From assembly GCA_035651055.1 (NCBI GenBank), contig DASRGK010000041.1:1-64000 (forward strand): a DNA stretch of 64,000 nt, in the 5' to 3' direction. The notes below the pieces were generated by a model, which did not search any database, had not been told where the DNA came from, and saw only the letters and a program-made list of their open reading frames with translations. The stretch comes from JAFKKF01 sp035651055 (GTDB lineage Bacteria > Pseudomonadota > Alphaproteobacteria > Rhizobiales > Kaistiaceae). The translations under genes were made by a program, and so were the position numbers. Shown piece by piece: positions 15,515 to 23,907 of this stretch. Each line of letters opens with the position of its first letter. Position 1 is the stretch's first letter.

Positions 15515-16264
15515 ATGACCGACCTTACCGAAGCGCCGGCGCCCCGCCGCATCCGCTTCGATCCGACGCGTCCGCGCGGCGGCGATGACTACGGCCGCGC
15601 GCACCGGCACAGCCGGCGCGTCCAGTGGCTGAAGTTCGCCCTGCCGGCGGTCGCGGCCGTCGCGATCGTCGGCTTCTTCCTCGCCATGCGCTTCGAGAGC
15701 GGCGGCGACGCCGTGTCGCTTGCCGGCATCAATATCGCCGACAAGTCGCTGGTGATGAACGCGCCGCATATATCCGGCTTCGAAGGGACCAGGCGCGCCT
15801 ATGAGGTTAAGGCCGCCAGGGCGACGCAGGATCTGAAGAACCCGAAGATCGTGACGCTCGATGACATCGACGCCCGTTTCGGACTGGACGGGACCAGCAC
15901 CGCCACTCTCAACGCCAAGCAGGGCGTCTTCAACGCCGACACGAACCTTCTGGTGCTCCAGAACGGCATCACGATCTCCACCAGCGACGGCTATAGCGGG
16001 ACGCTCCGCGACGCCCATGTCGACATCGGCAAGGGCACCCTGTCATCGGCCAACCCGATCGAAATCCGCTCCGATGCCGGGTCGCTCAGGGCCAATTCGA
16101 TCGACATTGCCGACCGCGGCAAGCGGGTGAAGTTTTCAGGCGGCGTCTCGGTGAGCTTCGTGCCGCCGCCCGACGCCTTCGCGCCGCCCGGATCCGCCCC
16201 CGCCGCCGGCCTGCCGGCGCCGCCGGAACCGCTTCCCGAGGAACCTCAGCCGGACACGCAATGA
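15515..16264 (+). CDS. lptC: LPS export protein LptC
   Basis: 249 residues. A cytoplasmic Arg-rich N terminus is followed by one transmembrane segment (about residues 36-58, FALPAVAAVAIVGFFLAM) and a periplasmic beta-jellyroll domain, ending in a Pro-rich tail (LPAPPEPLPEEP). LptC links the inner-membrane LptBFG transporter to the LptA bridge that carries lipopolysaccharide across the periplasm. It overlaps lptA by 4 bp (ATGA). Confidence 0.88.
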   Translation: MTDLTEAPAPRRIRFDPTRPRGGDDYGRAHRHSRRVQWLKFALPAVAAVAIVGFFLAMRFESGGDAVSLAGINIADKSLVMNAPHISGFEGTRRAYEVKAARATQDLKNPKIVTLDDIDARFGLDGTSTATLNAKQGVFNADTNLLVLQNGITISTSDGYSGTLRDAHVDIGKGTLSSANPIEIRSDAGSLRANSIDIADRGKRVKFSGGVSVSFVPPPDAFAPPGSAPAAGLPAPPEPLPEEPQPDTQ

Positions 16265-16836
16265 GCCTCGCCCGCCGCCTGCTTCAGGTCGTCCCGCTCC
16301 TCGCCTGGCTGATCGTGCCGGCAGTCCCTGCCGCCGCGGCCGGCGCTAGCGATCTGTTCGCGGGCTTCCAGGCCGATTCCAAGGACCCGGTCAATGTCGA
16401 TGCGGCGGCGCTCGACGTCTTCGAGGAGGGCAAGCAGCGCGTTTCCGTCTTTTCCGGCGGCGTCACGGTCACGCGCGGCGCGACCACGCTGAAAGCCGGC
16501 TCGATCAAGCTCTATTCGAGCCTCGACGCCAAGGCCTCCAAGACCGGCGCGTTCACCAGGATCGAGGCGCTCGGCAAGGTCTTCGTCTCCTCGGGACCGC
16601 AGACGGTCACCGGCCAGAAGGCGGTGGTCGACATGGCCTCGCAGGTGATCACGCTCACCGGCAACGTGGTGCTGAGCCAGGGCACCAGCGTGATGACCGG
16701 CGAGAAGCTGGTGGTCGACCTGCGCACCGGCCGGGCCCGCCTCGAACAGGCGCCAGGCAAGCGCATCCAGGGCGTCATCACCCCGGAGACGATGAAAGCG
16801 GCGACTCCCGACGGGTCGGGACCGGCCTCGCCCTGA
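16261..16836 (+). CDS. lptA: LPS transport periplasmic protein LptA
   Basis: 191 residues with a signal peptide (residues 1-27, LLQVVPLLAWLIVPAVPAAAA) and an OstA/LptA domain. Repeated strand units such as VFSGGVTVTRG and ITLTGNVVLSQG are typical of the LptA jellyroll that oligomerises across the periplasm. It lies between lptC and lptB, consistent with one LPS export operon. Confidence 0.9.
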   Translation: MSLARRLLQVVPLLAWLIVPAVPAAAAGASDLFAGFQADSKDPVNVDAAALDVFEEGKQRVSVFSGGVTVTRGATTLKAGSIKLYSSLDAKASKTGAFTRIEALGKVFVSSGPQTVTGQKAVVDMASQVITLTGNVVLSQGTSVMTGEKLVVDLRTGRARLEQAPGKRIQGVITPETMKAATPDGSGPASP

Positions 16837-16905
16837 AGGCTCGACAGCGGCAGGCGGAGAGCCTATCTCCGCGCCAGGGTCATTGGAGGGAGCGCGGCGG
16901 ATAGC

Positions 16906-17727
16906 GTGTTCGGGCGGAAACCGCGCGGCCGGGCCAGCAACGGCAACGGTGCCTATTACGACGAGGAAAAGCCGCCGTCGCGGCTGATCCCCGAAGCGGG
17001 GGGGCGCGGCTGGCTGGTGGCGCACGGACTCGGCAAGGCCTATCGCGGCCGCGTCGTCGTCCACAAGGCGAGCCTGGCGGTGGCGCGCGGCGAAGCGGTC
17101 GGCCTGCTCGGGCCGAACGGCGCCGGCAAGACCACGATCTTCTACATGATCACCGGGCTCATCCGCGCCGATGCCGGCACGATCGAACTGGACGGCCACG
17201 ACGTCACCGGCATGCCGATGTACCGCCGCGCCCGGCTCGGCATCGGCTACCTGCCGCAGGAAGCCTCGATCTTCCGCGGCCTCAGCGTCGAGGCCAACAT
17301 CCGCGCCGTGCTCGAAGTGGTCGAGCCGGACAGGCGCAATCGCGAAGACCAGCTCGACGCCCTCCTCGAAGAGTTCCACATCGACCACCTGCGGAAGGCG
17401 CCCGCCATGTCGCTGTCGGGCGGCGAGCGCCGCCGCTGCGAGATCGCCCGGGCGCTCGCCAGCCGCCCCGCCTTCATGCTCCTCGACGAGCCGTTCACCG
17501 GCGTCGACCCGATCGCGGTCGGCGATATCCAGGCGCTCGTCCGCCACCTCACCAGCCTCGGCATCGGCGTTCTCATCACCGACCACAATGTCCGCGAGAC
17601 GCTCGGCCTCATCGATCGGGCGTACATCATCCATTCGGGCGAGGTGCTGTTCGAAGGCCGGCCGGACGAGATCGTGCGCAGCCCGGAGGTCCGCCGCCTT
17701 TACCTTGGGGAGCAGTTTAGCCTTTAA
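16906..17727 (+). CDS. lptB: LPS export ABC transporter ATP-binding protein LptB
   Basis: 273 residues from a GTG start preceded by a GGAGGGAG sequence. Walker A is GPNGAGKTT, the ABC signature is LSGGERRRCEIARAL and Walker B is FMLLDEPF followed by TGVDPIA, the LptB form. It powers LPS extraction from the inner membrane with LptFG, which are encoded elsewhere. It has an N-terminal extension of about 40 residues over E. coli LptB (241 aa), rich in Arg, Gly and Asn. That is common in this order, though an internal start cannot be excluded. Confidence 0.93.
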   Translation: MFGRKPRGRASNGNGAYYDEEKPPSRLIPEAGGRGWLVAHGLGKAYRGRVVVHKASLAVARGEAVGLLGPNGAGKTTIFYMITGLIRADAGTIELDGHDVTGMPMYRRARLGIGYLPQEASIFRGLSVEANIRAVLEVVEPDRRNREDQLDALLEEFHIDHLRKAPAMSLSGGERRRCEIARALASRPAFMLLDEPFTGVDPIAVGDIQALVRHLTSLGIGVLITDHNVRETLGLIDRAYIIHSGEVLFEGRPDEIVRSPEVRRLYLGEQFSL

Positions 17728-17807
17728 CCGGCCAGCCGGTTCGGCTACCAAGGCAGCTGGACAAGCAAAACTTGGACCAGTTCCGGCTCCGCGTATTTCC
17801 GGCGACC

Positions 17808-19325
17808 ATGGCGCTATCCCACAAGCTCGAACTCCGGCAAAGCCAATCGCTGGTGATGACGCCGCAGCTGATGCAGGCCATCAAGCTGCTGCAGCTGTCT
17901 AATCTCGACCTGGTCGCCTATGTCGAGGCGGAACTCGAGCGCAATCCGCTCCTCGAACGGGCAGAAGCCGAGGAAAGCGGCGATTCCGACGGCGCCGCCG
18001 AACGCCCGGACGACACCGCGGCCCGCGACGCGCTGGAGACCGATGACTGGCAGGAGGCCGCGTTCGCCGGCGGAGACCGGGAGAGCGCCGGCGTCGCCGC
18101 CCCGGGCGCGGCGGCCGCGGACCCGCCGGAACCGGCCAACCCGCGCGCGGACGGCCCGACCGTCGACGCCTGGACGCCGCCGGCGCGGCAGTCTCCGGCA
18201 ACCGGAGACGACTACAATCTCGAAGCGTTTGTCGCCGAGGAGCGCTCGCTCGCCGACCGCCTCGTCGAGCAGCTCGGGCTCGCAACCGCCGACCCCTCTG
18301 CCCGGCTGATCGGCCAGCAGATCATCACCGAGATCGACGAGACCGGCTATTTCCGCGGCGAAGTCGCCGAGATCGCCGAGCGGCTCGGCGCCCCGCCGGC
18401 TGAGGTCGAAGCGACTCTCGCCCTCATCCAGGCCTTTGATCCGCCCGGGGTGGGCGCCCGCAATCTCGCCGAGTGCCTTGCCATCCAGTTGCGCGAGCGC
18501 AACCGCCTCGATCCGGCGATGCAGGCGCTTCTCGCCCATCTCGACCTGCTCGCCCGCCGCGACATGGCCGCATTGACGCGGATATGCGGCGTCGACGCCG
18601 CCGATCTCGCCGACATGATCGCGGAAATCCGGGCGCTCGATCCCAAGCCCGGCAACGCCTACGGCAACGGCATCATCCAGCCGGTCGTCCCCGACGTGAC
18701 CGTGCGGCCGGCGCTGGATGGCAGCTGGATCGTCGAACTCAATTCGTCGACTTTGCCCCGCGTCCTCATCAACCAGAGCTACTACGCCAAGGTTGCGCGC
18801 AGCCGGAAGACCGACACCGACAAGGCCTACATCGCCGATTGCCTGCAGACCGCCAACTGGCTGGTGAAGAGTCTCGACCAGCGCGCCAAGACGATTCTCA
18901 AGGTCGCGACCGAGATCGTGCGCCAGCAGGACGGGTTCCTCGCGGAAGGCGTCCAGCACCTCCGCCCGCTTAACCTCAAGACCGTCGCCGAGGCGATCGG
19001 CATGCACGAGTCCACCGTGTCGCGGGTCACTTCCAACAAGTACATGGCGACACCGCGCGGCATCTTCGAGATGAAGTATTTCTTCACCGCCTCGATCGCC
19101 GCGGCGGGCGGCGGCGAGGCCCATTCTGCCGAAGCCGTGCGCTACCGGATCCGCCGCCTTATCGACGACGAGGCCCCCGACGACGTCCTCTCCGACGATA
19201 CGATCGTCAAGGTCCTGCGGGGTTCCGGCATCGACATCGCAAGGCGCACCGTCGCCAAATACCGCGAGGCGATGCGTATTCCGTCCTCGGTCCAGCGCCG
19301 CCGCGAGAAACTGGCCGGCGGCTGA
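17808..19325 (+). CDS. rpoN: RNA polymerase sigma-54 factor
   Basis: 505 residues from ATG (MALSHKLELRQSQSLVMTPQ); a TTG 12 codons earlier is open but not needed. Region I is Gln/Leu-rich and binds the activator. An acidic, Ala/Pro-rich region II (about residues 50-130) follows, then the core-binding domain, a helix-turn-helix, and the RpoN box ARRTVAKYRE near the C terminus. Sigma-54 directs nitrogen and other enhancer-dependent genes and needs an AAA+ activator. Placement between lptB and hpf-ptsN is the classic proteobacterial arrangement. Confidence 0.96.
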   Translation: MALSHKLELRQSQSLVMTPQLMQAIKLLQLSNLDLVAYVEAELERNPLLERAEAEESGDSDGAAERPDDTAARDALETDDWQEAAFAGGDRESAGVAAPGAAAADPPEPANPRADGPTVDAWTPPARQSPATGDDYNLEAFVAEERSLADRLVEQLGLATADPSARLIGQQIITEIDETGYFRGEVAEIAERLGAPPAEVEATLALIQAFDPPGVGARNLAECLAIQLRERNRLDPAMQALLAHLDLLARRDMAALTRICGVDAADLADMIAEIRALDPKPGNAYGNGIIQPVVPDVTVRPALDGSWIVELNSSTLPRVLINQSYYAKVARSRKTDTDKAYIADCLQTANWLVKSLDQRAKTILKVATEIVRQQDGFLAEGVQHLRPLNLKTVAEAIGMHESTVSRVTSNKYMATPRGIFEMKYFFTASIAAAGGGEAHSAEAVRYRIRRLIDDEAPDDVLSDDTIVKVLRGSGIDIARRTVAKYREAMRIPSSVQRRREKLAGG

Positions 19326-19392
19326 ACCTTGCCGCCGGCAAGTCGGTCCCTATCTCAGATTTCGTTGGCCTGGCGGGCACCGGCCGGCTTGG

Positions 19393-19421
19393 TTGACTTG
19401 TCCGGCGCCCGCCAATAGAAG
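19393..19421 (+). promoter_or_regulatory. Predicted promoter for hpf-ptsN
   Basis: TTGACT (19393-19398), a 17-bp spacer, then TAGAAG (19416-19421), in the 243-bp gap after rpoN. The leader to hpf would be about 140 nt. The gap is otherwise G/C-rich with no gene I can support. Confidence 0.45.
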
Positions 19422-19568
19422 GGCGCCCACCGGGCGGGGAGAAGGGCTCTGGCCTCTCCGGCCGTCCGGCTCCGGACGGTCACACGTCGTCCGGGACGGG
19501 CCCCTGAGGGGGGTCGCCGCGCACGCCACAACAGAAGACGAAGACGGAACCGGGTTTCGACTGCTTCC

Positions 19569-20153
19569 ATGGCGCTGCGGATTTCCGGAAAGAACATGGA
19601 CGTCGGCGAGTCCCTGCGCAGCCACGCCGAGACGCGCATCGCCGAGGCCGTCTCGAAATATTTCGACGGCGGCTATAGCGGCCACGTCACGGTCGAGCGG
19701 GAAGGCTCCGGCTTTCGCAGCGACTGCGTCCTGCATCTCGATTCCGGCGTCGAGATTGCCGCCGAGGCGCGGGCACAGGACCCGCACCAGAGCTTCGACC
19801 GCGCCGCCGAGCGCGTCGAAAAGCGGCTCCGCCGCTACAAACGCCGCCTCAAGGACCATCATCCTGCCGGATCGCGCGGCGAAAGCGAGGCGGCAGCCGC
19901 CTATGTGCTCGCGGCACCCGACCAGGAAGCCGAAGTTCCGGCAGATTACAGCCCCGTGATCATCGCCGAGGAGAATACCCGGCTCGACACGCTGTCGGTC
20001 GGGAATGCCGTCGCGGTAATGGACATGTCGGACGTGCCGGTCGTCGTCTTCCGCAGCGCCGCGCATGGCGGCATCAACGTCGTCTATCGCCGCAAGGACG
20101 GGAACATCGGGTGGATTGACCCGAGCCTGAAGAAGCCCCGCGCGGCAAGCTGA
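19569..20153 (+). CDS. hpf: Ribosome hibernation-promoting factor, long form
   Basis: 194 residues. The N-terminal S30AE domain (MALRISGKNMDVGESL...KYFDGGYSGHVTVERE) binds the 30S decoding region. After a variable linker the C-terminal dimerisation domain (VIIAEENTRLDTLSVGNAVAVMDM) is present, so this is the long form that can drive 100S ribosome dimers by itself. It is located between rpoN and ptsN as in many proteobacteria. Confidence 0.93.
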   Translation: MALRISGKNMDVGESLRSHAETRIAEAVSKYFDGGYSGHVTVEREGSGFRSDCVLHLDSGVEIAAEARAQDPHQSFDRAAERVEKRLRRYKRRLKDHHPAGSRGESEAAAAYVLAAPDQEAEVPADYSPVIIAEENTRLDTLSVGNAVAVMDMSDVPVVVFRSAAHGGINVVYRRKDGNIGWIDPSLKKPRAAS

Positions 20154-20212
20154 AACTCTACGTGACGTAGCCAGACGGTGCCGCGCCGCACCGCGTCAAC
20201 AAGGCATTGGAG

Positions 20213-20680
20213 ATGATGGACCTTTCCGATCTCATCCATCCCGAAGCGGTCATTCCCGCCCTCAGGGCGAACAGCAAGAAGCAGGCGATCCAGGCGATCG
20301 CAGAGAAGGCCGCTTCCCTCACCGGGATCGGCGAGCGCGAGATATTCGAGACCCTCCTCCAGCGCGAGAAGCTCGGTTCGACCGGCGTCGGCGGCGGCAT
20401 CGCCATCCCGCACGGCAAGCTGCCCGGCCTCACCCGCATCTTCGGTCTCTTCGCCCGCCTGCCGAAGCCGATCGACTTCGAGGCCCTCGACGACCAGCCC
20501 GTCGACCTCGTCTTCCTCCTGCTGGCGCCGGAAGGCTCGGGCGCGGAGCAGCTGAAAGCCCTCGCGCGCATCGCCCGGCACCTGCGCGAGGCTGGCGTCG
20601 CGGCCAAGCTCCGGTCATCGCCGGACCAGGCTGCGCTCTATGCGGTCTTGACGGAGAGTGCGGCGTCGAACGCCGCCTGA
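20213..20680 (+). CDS. ptsN: PTS nitrogen-regulatory IIA protein
   Basis: About 155 residues. Two adjacent ATG codons and an upstream in-frame TTG leave the exact start open; the first ATG has AAGG at good spacing. The phosphorylated His is in GGIAIPHGKL (about residue 67). EIIA-Ntr is the output of the PTS-Ntr phosphorelay, regulating potassium, nitrogen and carbon functions through protein contacts. Its phosphodonor HPr is encoded by ptsH near 63 kb in this window. Confidence 0.93.
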   Translation: MMDLSDLIHPEAVIPALRANSKKQAIQAIAEKAASLTGIGEREIFETLLQREKLGSTGVGGGIAIPHGKLPGLTRIFGLFARLPKPIDFEALDDQPVDLVFLLLAPEGSGAEQLKALARIARHLREAGVAAKLRSSPDQAALYAVLTESAASNAA

Positions 20681-20681
20681 A

Positions 20682-20708
20682 CCGCGCGCGATCGTTTCCC
20701 GCGCGCGG
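20682..20708. terminator. Hairpin between ptsN and DUF1150 gene
   Basis: CCGCGCGCG and CGCGCGCGG form a 9-bp stem around a 9-nt loop, directly after the ptsN stop and facing the convergent DUF1150 gene. There is no T-run, so it is a possible bidirectional transcript end rather than a canonical terminator. Confidence 0.35.
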
Positions 20709-20726
20709 GCGGGGCAACGGTTGCGG

Positions 20727-20981
20727 CTAGTGAATGTTCACCGTTTCGAGATCGTTCTCGTGCGCGTTCATGACAACCGCTTCGCGGCTGTCCGAGAGCA
20801 TGATCGGAGTTCCGTCGGCGGCTACCAGCGCCCACAGATTCATGCCGGCCTCGACCGGCGGGAGGTTCGGGAACAGGACCTTCGCATCCTCCGACTTCAG
20901 CGCGCGGATATAGGCAATCTTGCCACCGCCGAGGACGGCGAAGTTTGCCGGAGGCATGACCTGCTTCAGACTGTTTTCCAT
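20727..20981 (-). CDS. DUF1150 family protein
   Basis: 84 residues from the ATG at 20981. The pattern ALKSEDAKVLFPNL...GMNLWALVAADGTPIMLSDSREAVVMNA identifies the short DUF1150 family, which occurs in Alphaproteobacteria and is typically encoded beside an Hsp20 gene, as here (32 bp downstream of the Hsp20 stop). It is probably co-transcribed with the heat-shock protein. The molecular role is unknown. Confidence 0.88.
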   Translation of the reverse strand: MENSLKQVMPPANFAVLGGGKIAYIRALKSEDAKVLFPNLPPVEAGMNLWALVAADGTPIMLSDSREAVVMNAHENDLETVNIH

Positions 20982-21013
20982 GGTTCTATAACTCCCGTAT
21001 CGACGGACTGGTT

Positions 21014-21442
21014 TCACCCACGCCCGTTGATTGGCACGCGCCGCACAGCCCGCTCCGCGGTCGGACGGACAAGGTCGATCGCGAGAAGGCCGTCGGCAAG
21101 CTGCGCGCCGGCGACCTCGATGCCGTCGGCAAGCACGAATGTCTTCTGGAACTGCCGCTGGGCAATGCCACGATAAAGGAAGGTCCTGCCCTCCTCCTCG
21201 CGCTTCCTGCCGCGCACGATCAGTTCGTTCTCCGCTACGGTGATTTCGAGGTCGTCCGGCGCAAAGCCGGCAACCGCAAGGATCAGCCGCAACGTGTCGC
21301 CGCGCTCCGCCGTCTGCGGCAGCCGCTCGATATTGTAGGGCGGGTAGCCGTCGCCGGCTGCCTTCGACAGACGTTCGAGCGCCCGCTCGACGTCGTCGAA
21401 GCCAAGAAGAAGGGGGCTGGAGAATCCCATTGTCCGCGTCAT
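21014..21442 (-). CDS. Small heat-shock protein, Hsp20 family
   Basis: 142 residues from the ATG at 21442 (MTRTMGFSSPLLLGFDDVER); the upstream extension of the frame is not supported. The alpha-crystallin domain includes YPPYNIERL, a DDLEITVAENELIVRG strand pair, and the FQKTFVLAD segment. The C terminus ends VRRVPING, a variant of the I-x-I/V anchoring motif. It is an ATP-independent holdase resembling IbpA. A sigma-32-like promoter lies upstream. Confidence 0.92.
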   Translation of the reverse strand: MTRTMGFSSPLLLGFDDVERALERLSKAAGDGYPPYNIERLPQTAERGDTLRLILAVAGFAPDDLEITVAENELIVRGRKREEEGRTFLYRGIAQRQFQKTFVLADGIEVAGAQLADGLLAIDLVRPTAERAVRRVPINGRG

Positions 21443-21503
21443 TTCGGCCCTTTCTCGAAGCGACCTGTCCGCCGGACCCGATCGTGGCATCCGGCAAGGC
21501 GAA

Positions 21504-21532
21504 ATATGGGGGCGGACGCCATCCGCCGCAAG
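21504..21532 (-). promoter_or_regulatory. Sigma-32-like heat-shock promoter for hsp20-DUF1150
   Basis: On the minus strand CTTGCG (21527-21532), a 15-bp spacer and CCCCATAT (21504-21511) match the RpoH consensus (CTTGAA ... CCCCATnT). The leader to the hsp20 ATG would be about 55 nt. No ROSE-type thermometer is evident to me. Confidence 0.65.
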
Positions 21533-21661
21533 TCAGGGGGCCCTACCGCCGGTAAGCACAGGCTCGCGGGAACGTGACTGCCTTAAGCCCGGCTTTGGCG
21601 TGTTAAAGGGCGAGGCGGGCCCGGTCTCGTCGCAGAAGTGCCTGGTGCAACAAGGTTCCCG

Positions 21662-22621
21662 ATGATCCGCAAGCTCGCAGCCGCCCTAGCGGTGCTCCTC
21701 GTCATGATCGTGGCCGCCGGCTGGTTTCTCTCGGCGCCCTCGACCCTGTCCGCCGCCGATCTCCCCGACCGCAAGCCGGACCTCCGGAACGGTGCCTACA
21801 TCTTCCAGGCGGCCGGCTGCGAATCCTGCCATTCCGCACCCGATGCCAAGGGCGAGGACCTGCTCAAGCTCGCCGGCGGCCGCGTTCTCGATTCGCCCTT
21901 CGGCCGCTTCCACGTCCCCAACATCTCGCCCGACCCCGACCACGGCATCGGCAGGTGGAGCCTCCTCCAGTTCGCCAACGCTATGAAGTTCGGCGTCGCG
22001 CCGGACGGCCGGCATCTCTACCCGGCGTTCCCCTACGTCGCCTACCAGCGCCTGACGCTTGCCGACATCATCGACCTCAAGGGCTATCTCGACACGCTGC
22101 CCAAGGTCGCGAGCGAGGTGCCGCCGCACGAACTCGCCTTCCCCTACTCCATCCGCCGCGGCATCGGCCTCTGGAAGCTCTTCTACGTCGACGGTCGCGA
22201 CTTCACGCCGCTCCCCGGCGCCAGCGCCGAGGTCAACCGCGGCGCCTATCTTGTCGAGGCGGCGGGACATTGCGCCGAGTGCCACACGGCGCGGAACGCG
22301 ATCGGCGGCCTTGCCCGGGACAGGTGGCTAGCGGGCGCGCCCTCGCTCTCCGGCAAGGGCTGGGTGCCCAACATCACGCCCGATAACGACACCGGGATCG
22401 GCGCCTGGTCGAAGGACGACATCGTGCAGTTGCTCGAGACCGGCTTCACGCCGGAATTCGATGCCGTCGGCGGCGAGATGGCGGCGGTCATCCTCAACAC
22501 GTCGAAGCTGACGCCGGCGGACCGTGCGGCGATGGCGGCCTACCTCAAGTCGCTTCCGCCGATCCACAACGCGCGCCCGCCACGACCGGCGAAGACGGAC
22601 ACGCCCGCGGGTAGCGGCTGA
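21662..22621 (+). CDS. Di-heme c-type cytochrome
   Basis: 319 residues from the ATG at 21662. One N-terminal hydrophobic segment (LAAALAVLLVMIVAAGWFL) acts as a signal or membrane anchor, so the hemes face the periplasm. There are two covalent heme sites: CESCH at residues 53-57 and CAECH at 204-208. Each is followed by a matching block (NISPDPDHGIGRW and NITPDNDTGIGAWS), so the protein is an internal duplication. The arrangement resembles the cytochrome c subunit of membrane dehydrogenases (alcohol, aldehyde, gluconate type), but no dehydrogenase subunit is adjacent. It could pass electrons for the molybdoenzyme at 23.9 kb. Confidence 0.85.
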   Translation: MIRKLAAALAVLLVMIVAAGWFLSAPSTLSAADLPDRKPDLRNGAYIFQAAGCESCHSAPDAKGEDLLKLAGGRVLDSPFGRFHVPNISPDPDHGIGRWSLLQFANAMKFGVAPDGRHLYPAFPYVAYQRLTLADIIDLKGYLDTLPKVASEVPPHELAFPYSIRRGIGLWKLFYVDGRDFTPLPGASAEVNRGAYLVEAAGHCAECHTARNAIGGLARDRWLAGAPSLSGKGWVPNITPDNDTGIGAWSKDDIVQLLETGFTPEFDAVGGEMAAVILNTSKLTPADRAAMAAYLKSLPPIHNARPPRPAKTDTPAGSG

Positions 22622-22640
22622 GGCCCATCACCGACCTCCA

Positions 22641-22672
22641 GACCGATCGTCCCCGCGCATGCGGGGACCCAG
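22641..22672 (+). repeat. Intergenic palindromic repeat, left copy
   Basis: About 32 bp centred on the hairpin GTCCCCGC-GCAT-GCGGGGAC (22649-22668). It is repeated in inverted orientation at 22756-22787 with about one mismatch. It sits between the convergent cytochrome c and oxidoreductase genes and could serve as a bidirectional transcript end. Confidence 0.85.
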
Positions 22673-22755
22673 TCCCGTGCAAGGACGCATAGCGCAGGGA
22701 AGGGGCTACGGCAGGCATATCCCCTGAACCCCGAAACACGCTTTGCCAGATCCAG

Positions 22756-22787
22756 GCTGGGTCCCCGCATGCGCGGGGACGAGCGGT
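22756..22787 (-). repeat. Intergenic palindromic repeat, right copy
   Basis: Inverted partner of the copy at 22641-22672, with its own hairpin GTCCCCGC-ATGC-GCGGGGAC at 22761-22780. About 83 bp of unrelated sequence separates the two. Confidence 0.85.
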
Positions 22788-22819
22788 CTTGGTTGAATGG
22801 CGGTTGCGGATAGGCGCGC

Positions 22820-23833
22820 CTACGGCTTCTCCCAGTTCCCCGACTTTTCCGAGCGGAAGATCGCATCGAGAATGCGCGCCTGCTGGATCGCATCCTCGAC
22901 GCCGTAGTCGAGCTTGCCCTTGCCCCGCACCGCCGCCGAAAAGGCCTCGCCTTCCAGCTGATACTGGTCGGCCCTACCGATCTTGACGACCTTCGCCGCC
23001 GCGCCGGCGAATTTCGAGCCGTCATCGAGGTAGAGGCGCATCGCCCCGCCCTGCGGCGCGTTGAACGGGATCGCGACTTCGAGCCGCGCTTTCGAGCCCA
23101 TGATGTTGACCCGCTGGAACGGCACCGACTGCATCGCCACCGTAAAGATGAGATGCCGTCCCTCGCCGAAATCGGCCAGCACCCCGGCATTGCGGTCGGT
23201 CCCGAAAGTCGGGTCGCGATCGACCAGCGCCACGAGGCGCACCGGCTCGGCGTCGAATATGTAGCGCGCGGTGACGATCGGATAGCAGCCGATGTCGTAG
23301 ATGCCGCCGCCCCCGATATCGACCTGGTTGCGGACGTTCTTCGGATCGGTGTTGTTGTAGCTGAACACGGTCTGGATCGAGTTGACCCTGCCGAGCCTGC
23401 CCTTGCGCACCAGTTCGCGTGCCTTGTGCCATTGCGGATGGTGGCGGACCATGAAGGCTTCCGCGATGAGAATCCCCTCGGGCGCCGTCCGCAGCTCCTC
23501 CGCCTCCCTGGCGGAGAGCGCGATCGGCTTCTCGCAGAGAACGTGCTTGCCCTTCCGCGCCGCGGCCATGGTCAGCGGCACGTGCAGGTGATTGGGCAGC
23601 GGGTTGTAGACCGCCTCGATCTCGGGATCGTCGAGGAGCTCCTCGTAGGAGCCGTGGGCAACCGGAATGCCGAGCTTCTTCGCCCATTTCCTCGCATTGG
23701 GCAGCGATCGCGAGGCGATTGCGCGCAGTTCGATCTGTTTGCTCTTCAGAAAGCCGGGCAGGACCTTCTCCCAGCCGATCCTGGCGGTCGAAATGACGCC
23801 CCAGCGTACCGGACCCTTGTCGCTCCTTGCCAT
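22820..23833 (-). CDS. Gfo/Idh/MocA family oxidoreductase
   Basis: 337 residues from the ATG at 23833; the longer frame upstream shadows the molybdoenzyme gene. The N-terminal Rossmann domain starts RWGVISTARIGWEKVLPGF, with the glycine-rich turn altered to STARIG as in the dehydrogenases acting on 1,5-anhydrofructose, trans-dihydrodiols and similar sugars. The family EKP motif is present (HVLCEKPIALS), and GGGGIYDIGCYPI carries the usual active-site His-side residues. It is an NAD(P)-dependent dehydrogenase of a sugar or cyclic diol; the substrate is undetermined. It lies 74 bp after the molybdoenzyme gene on the same strand. Confidence 0.87.
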   Translation of the reverse strand: MARSDKGPVRWGVISTARIGWEKVLPGFLKSKQIELRAIASRSLPNARKWAKKLGIPVAHGSYEELLDDPEIEAVYNPLPNHLHVPLTMAAARKGKHVLCEKPIALSAREAEELRTAPEGILIAEAFMVRHHPQWHKARELVRKGRLGRVNSIQTVFSYNNTDPKNVRNQVDIGGGGIYDIGCYPIVTARYIFDAEPVRLVALVDRDPTFGTDRNAGVLADFGEGRHLIFTVAMQSVPFQRVNIMGSKARLEVAIPFNAPQGGAMRLYLDDGSKFAGAAAKVVKIGRADQYQLEGEAFSAAVRGKGKLDYGVEDAIQQARILDAIFRSEKSGNWEKP

Positions 23834-23907
23834 CGCTCGCCCTCCCCTTTGGCGGCGGCTAGGCAATCGCTTCGGCGCGCGGAAAGCAAGCGGGTCGCCC
23901 CGGAAAA

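Noticed and set aside
21443..21503. ROSE-type RNA thermometer in the hsp20 leader
   Set aside because: Leader is about 55 nt and I find no U-rich anti-Shine-Dalgarno hairpin opposite the ribosome-binding site.
22622..22819. Possible CRISPR-like array from repeated G/C-rich units
   Set aside because: Only two copies, in inverted orientation, separated by a single 83-bp stretch; no regular spacers and no cas genes.
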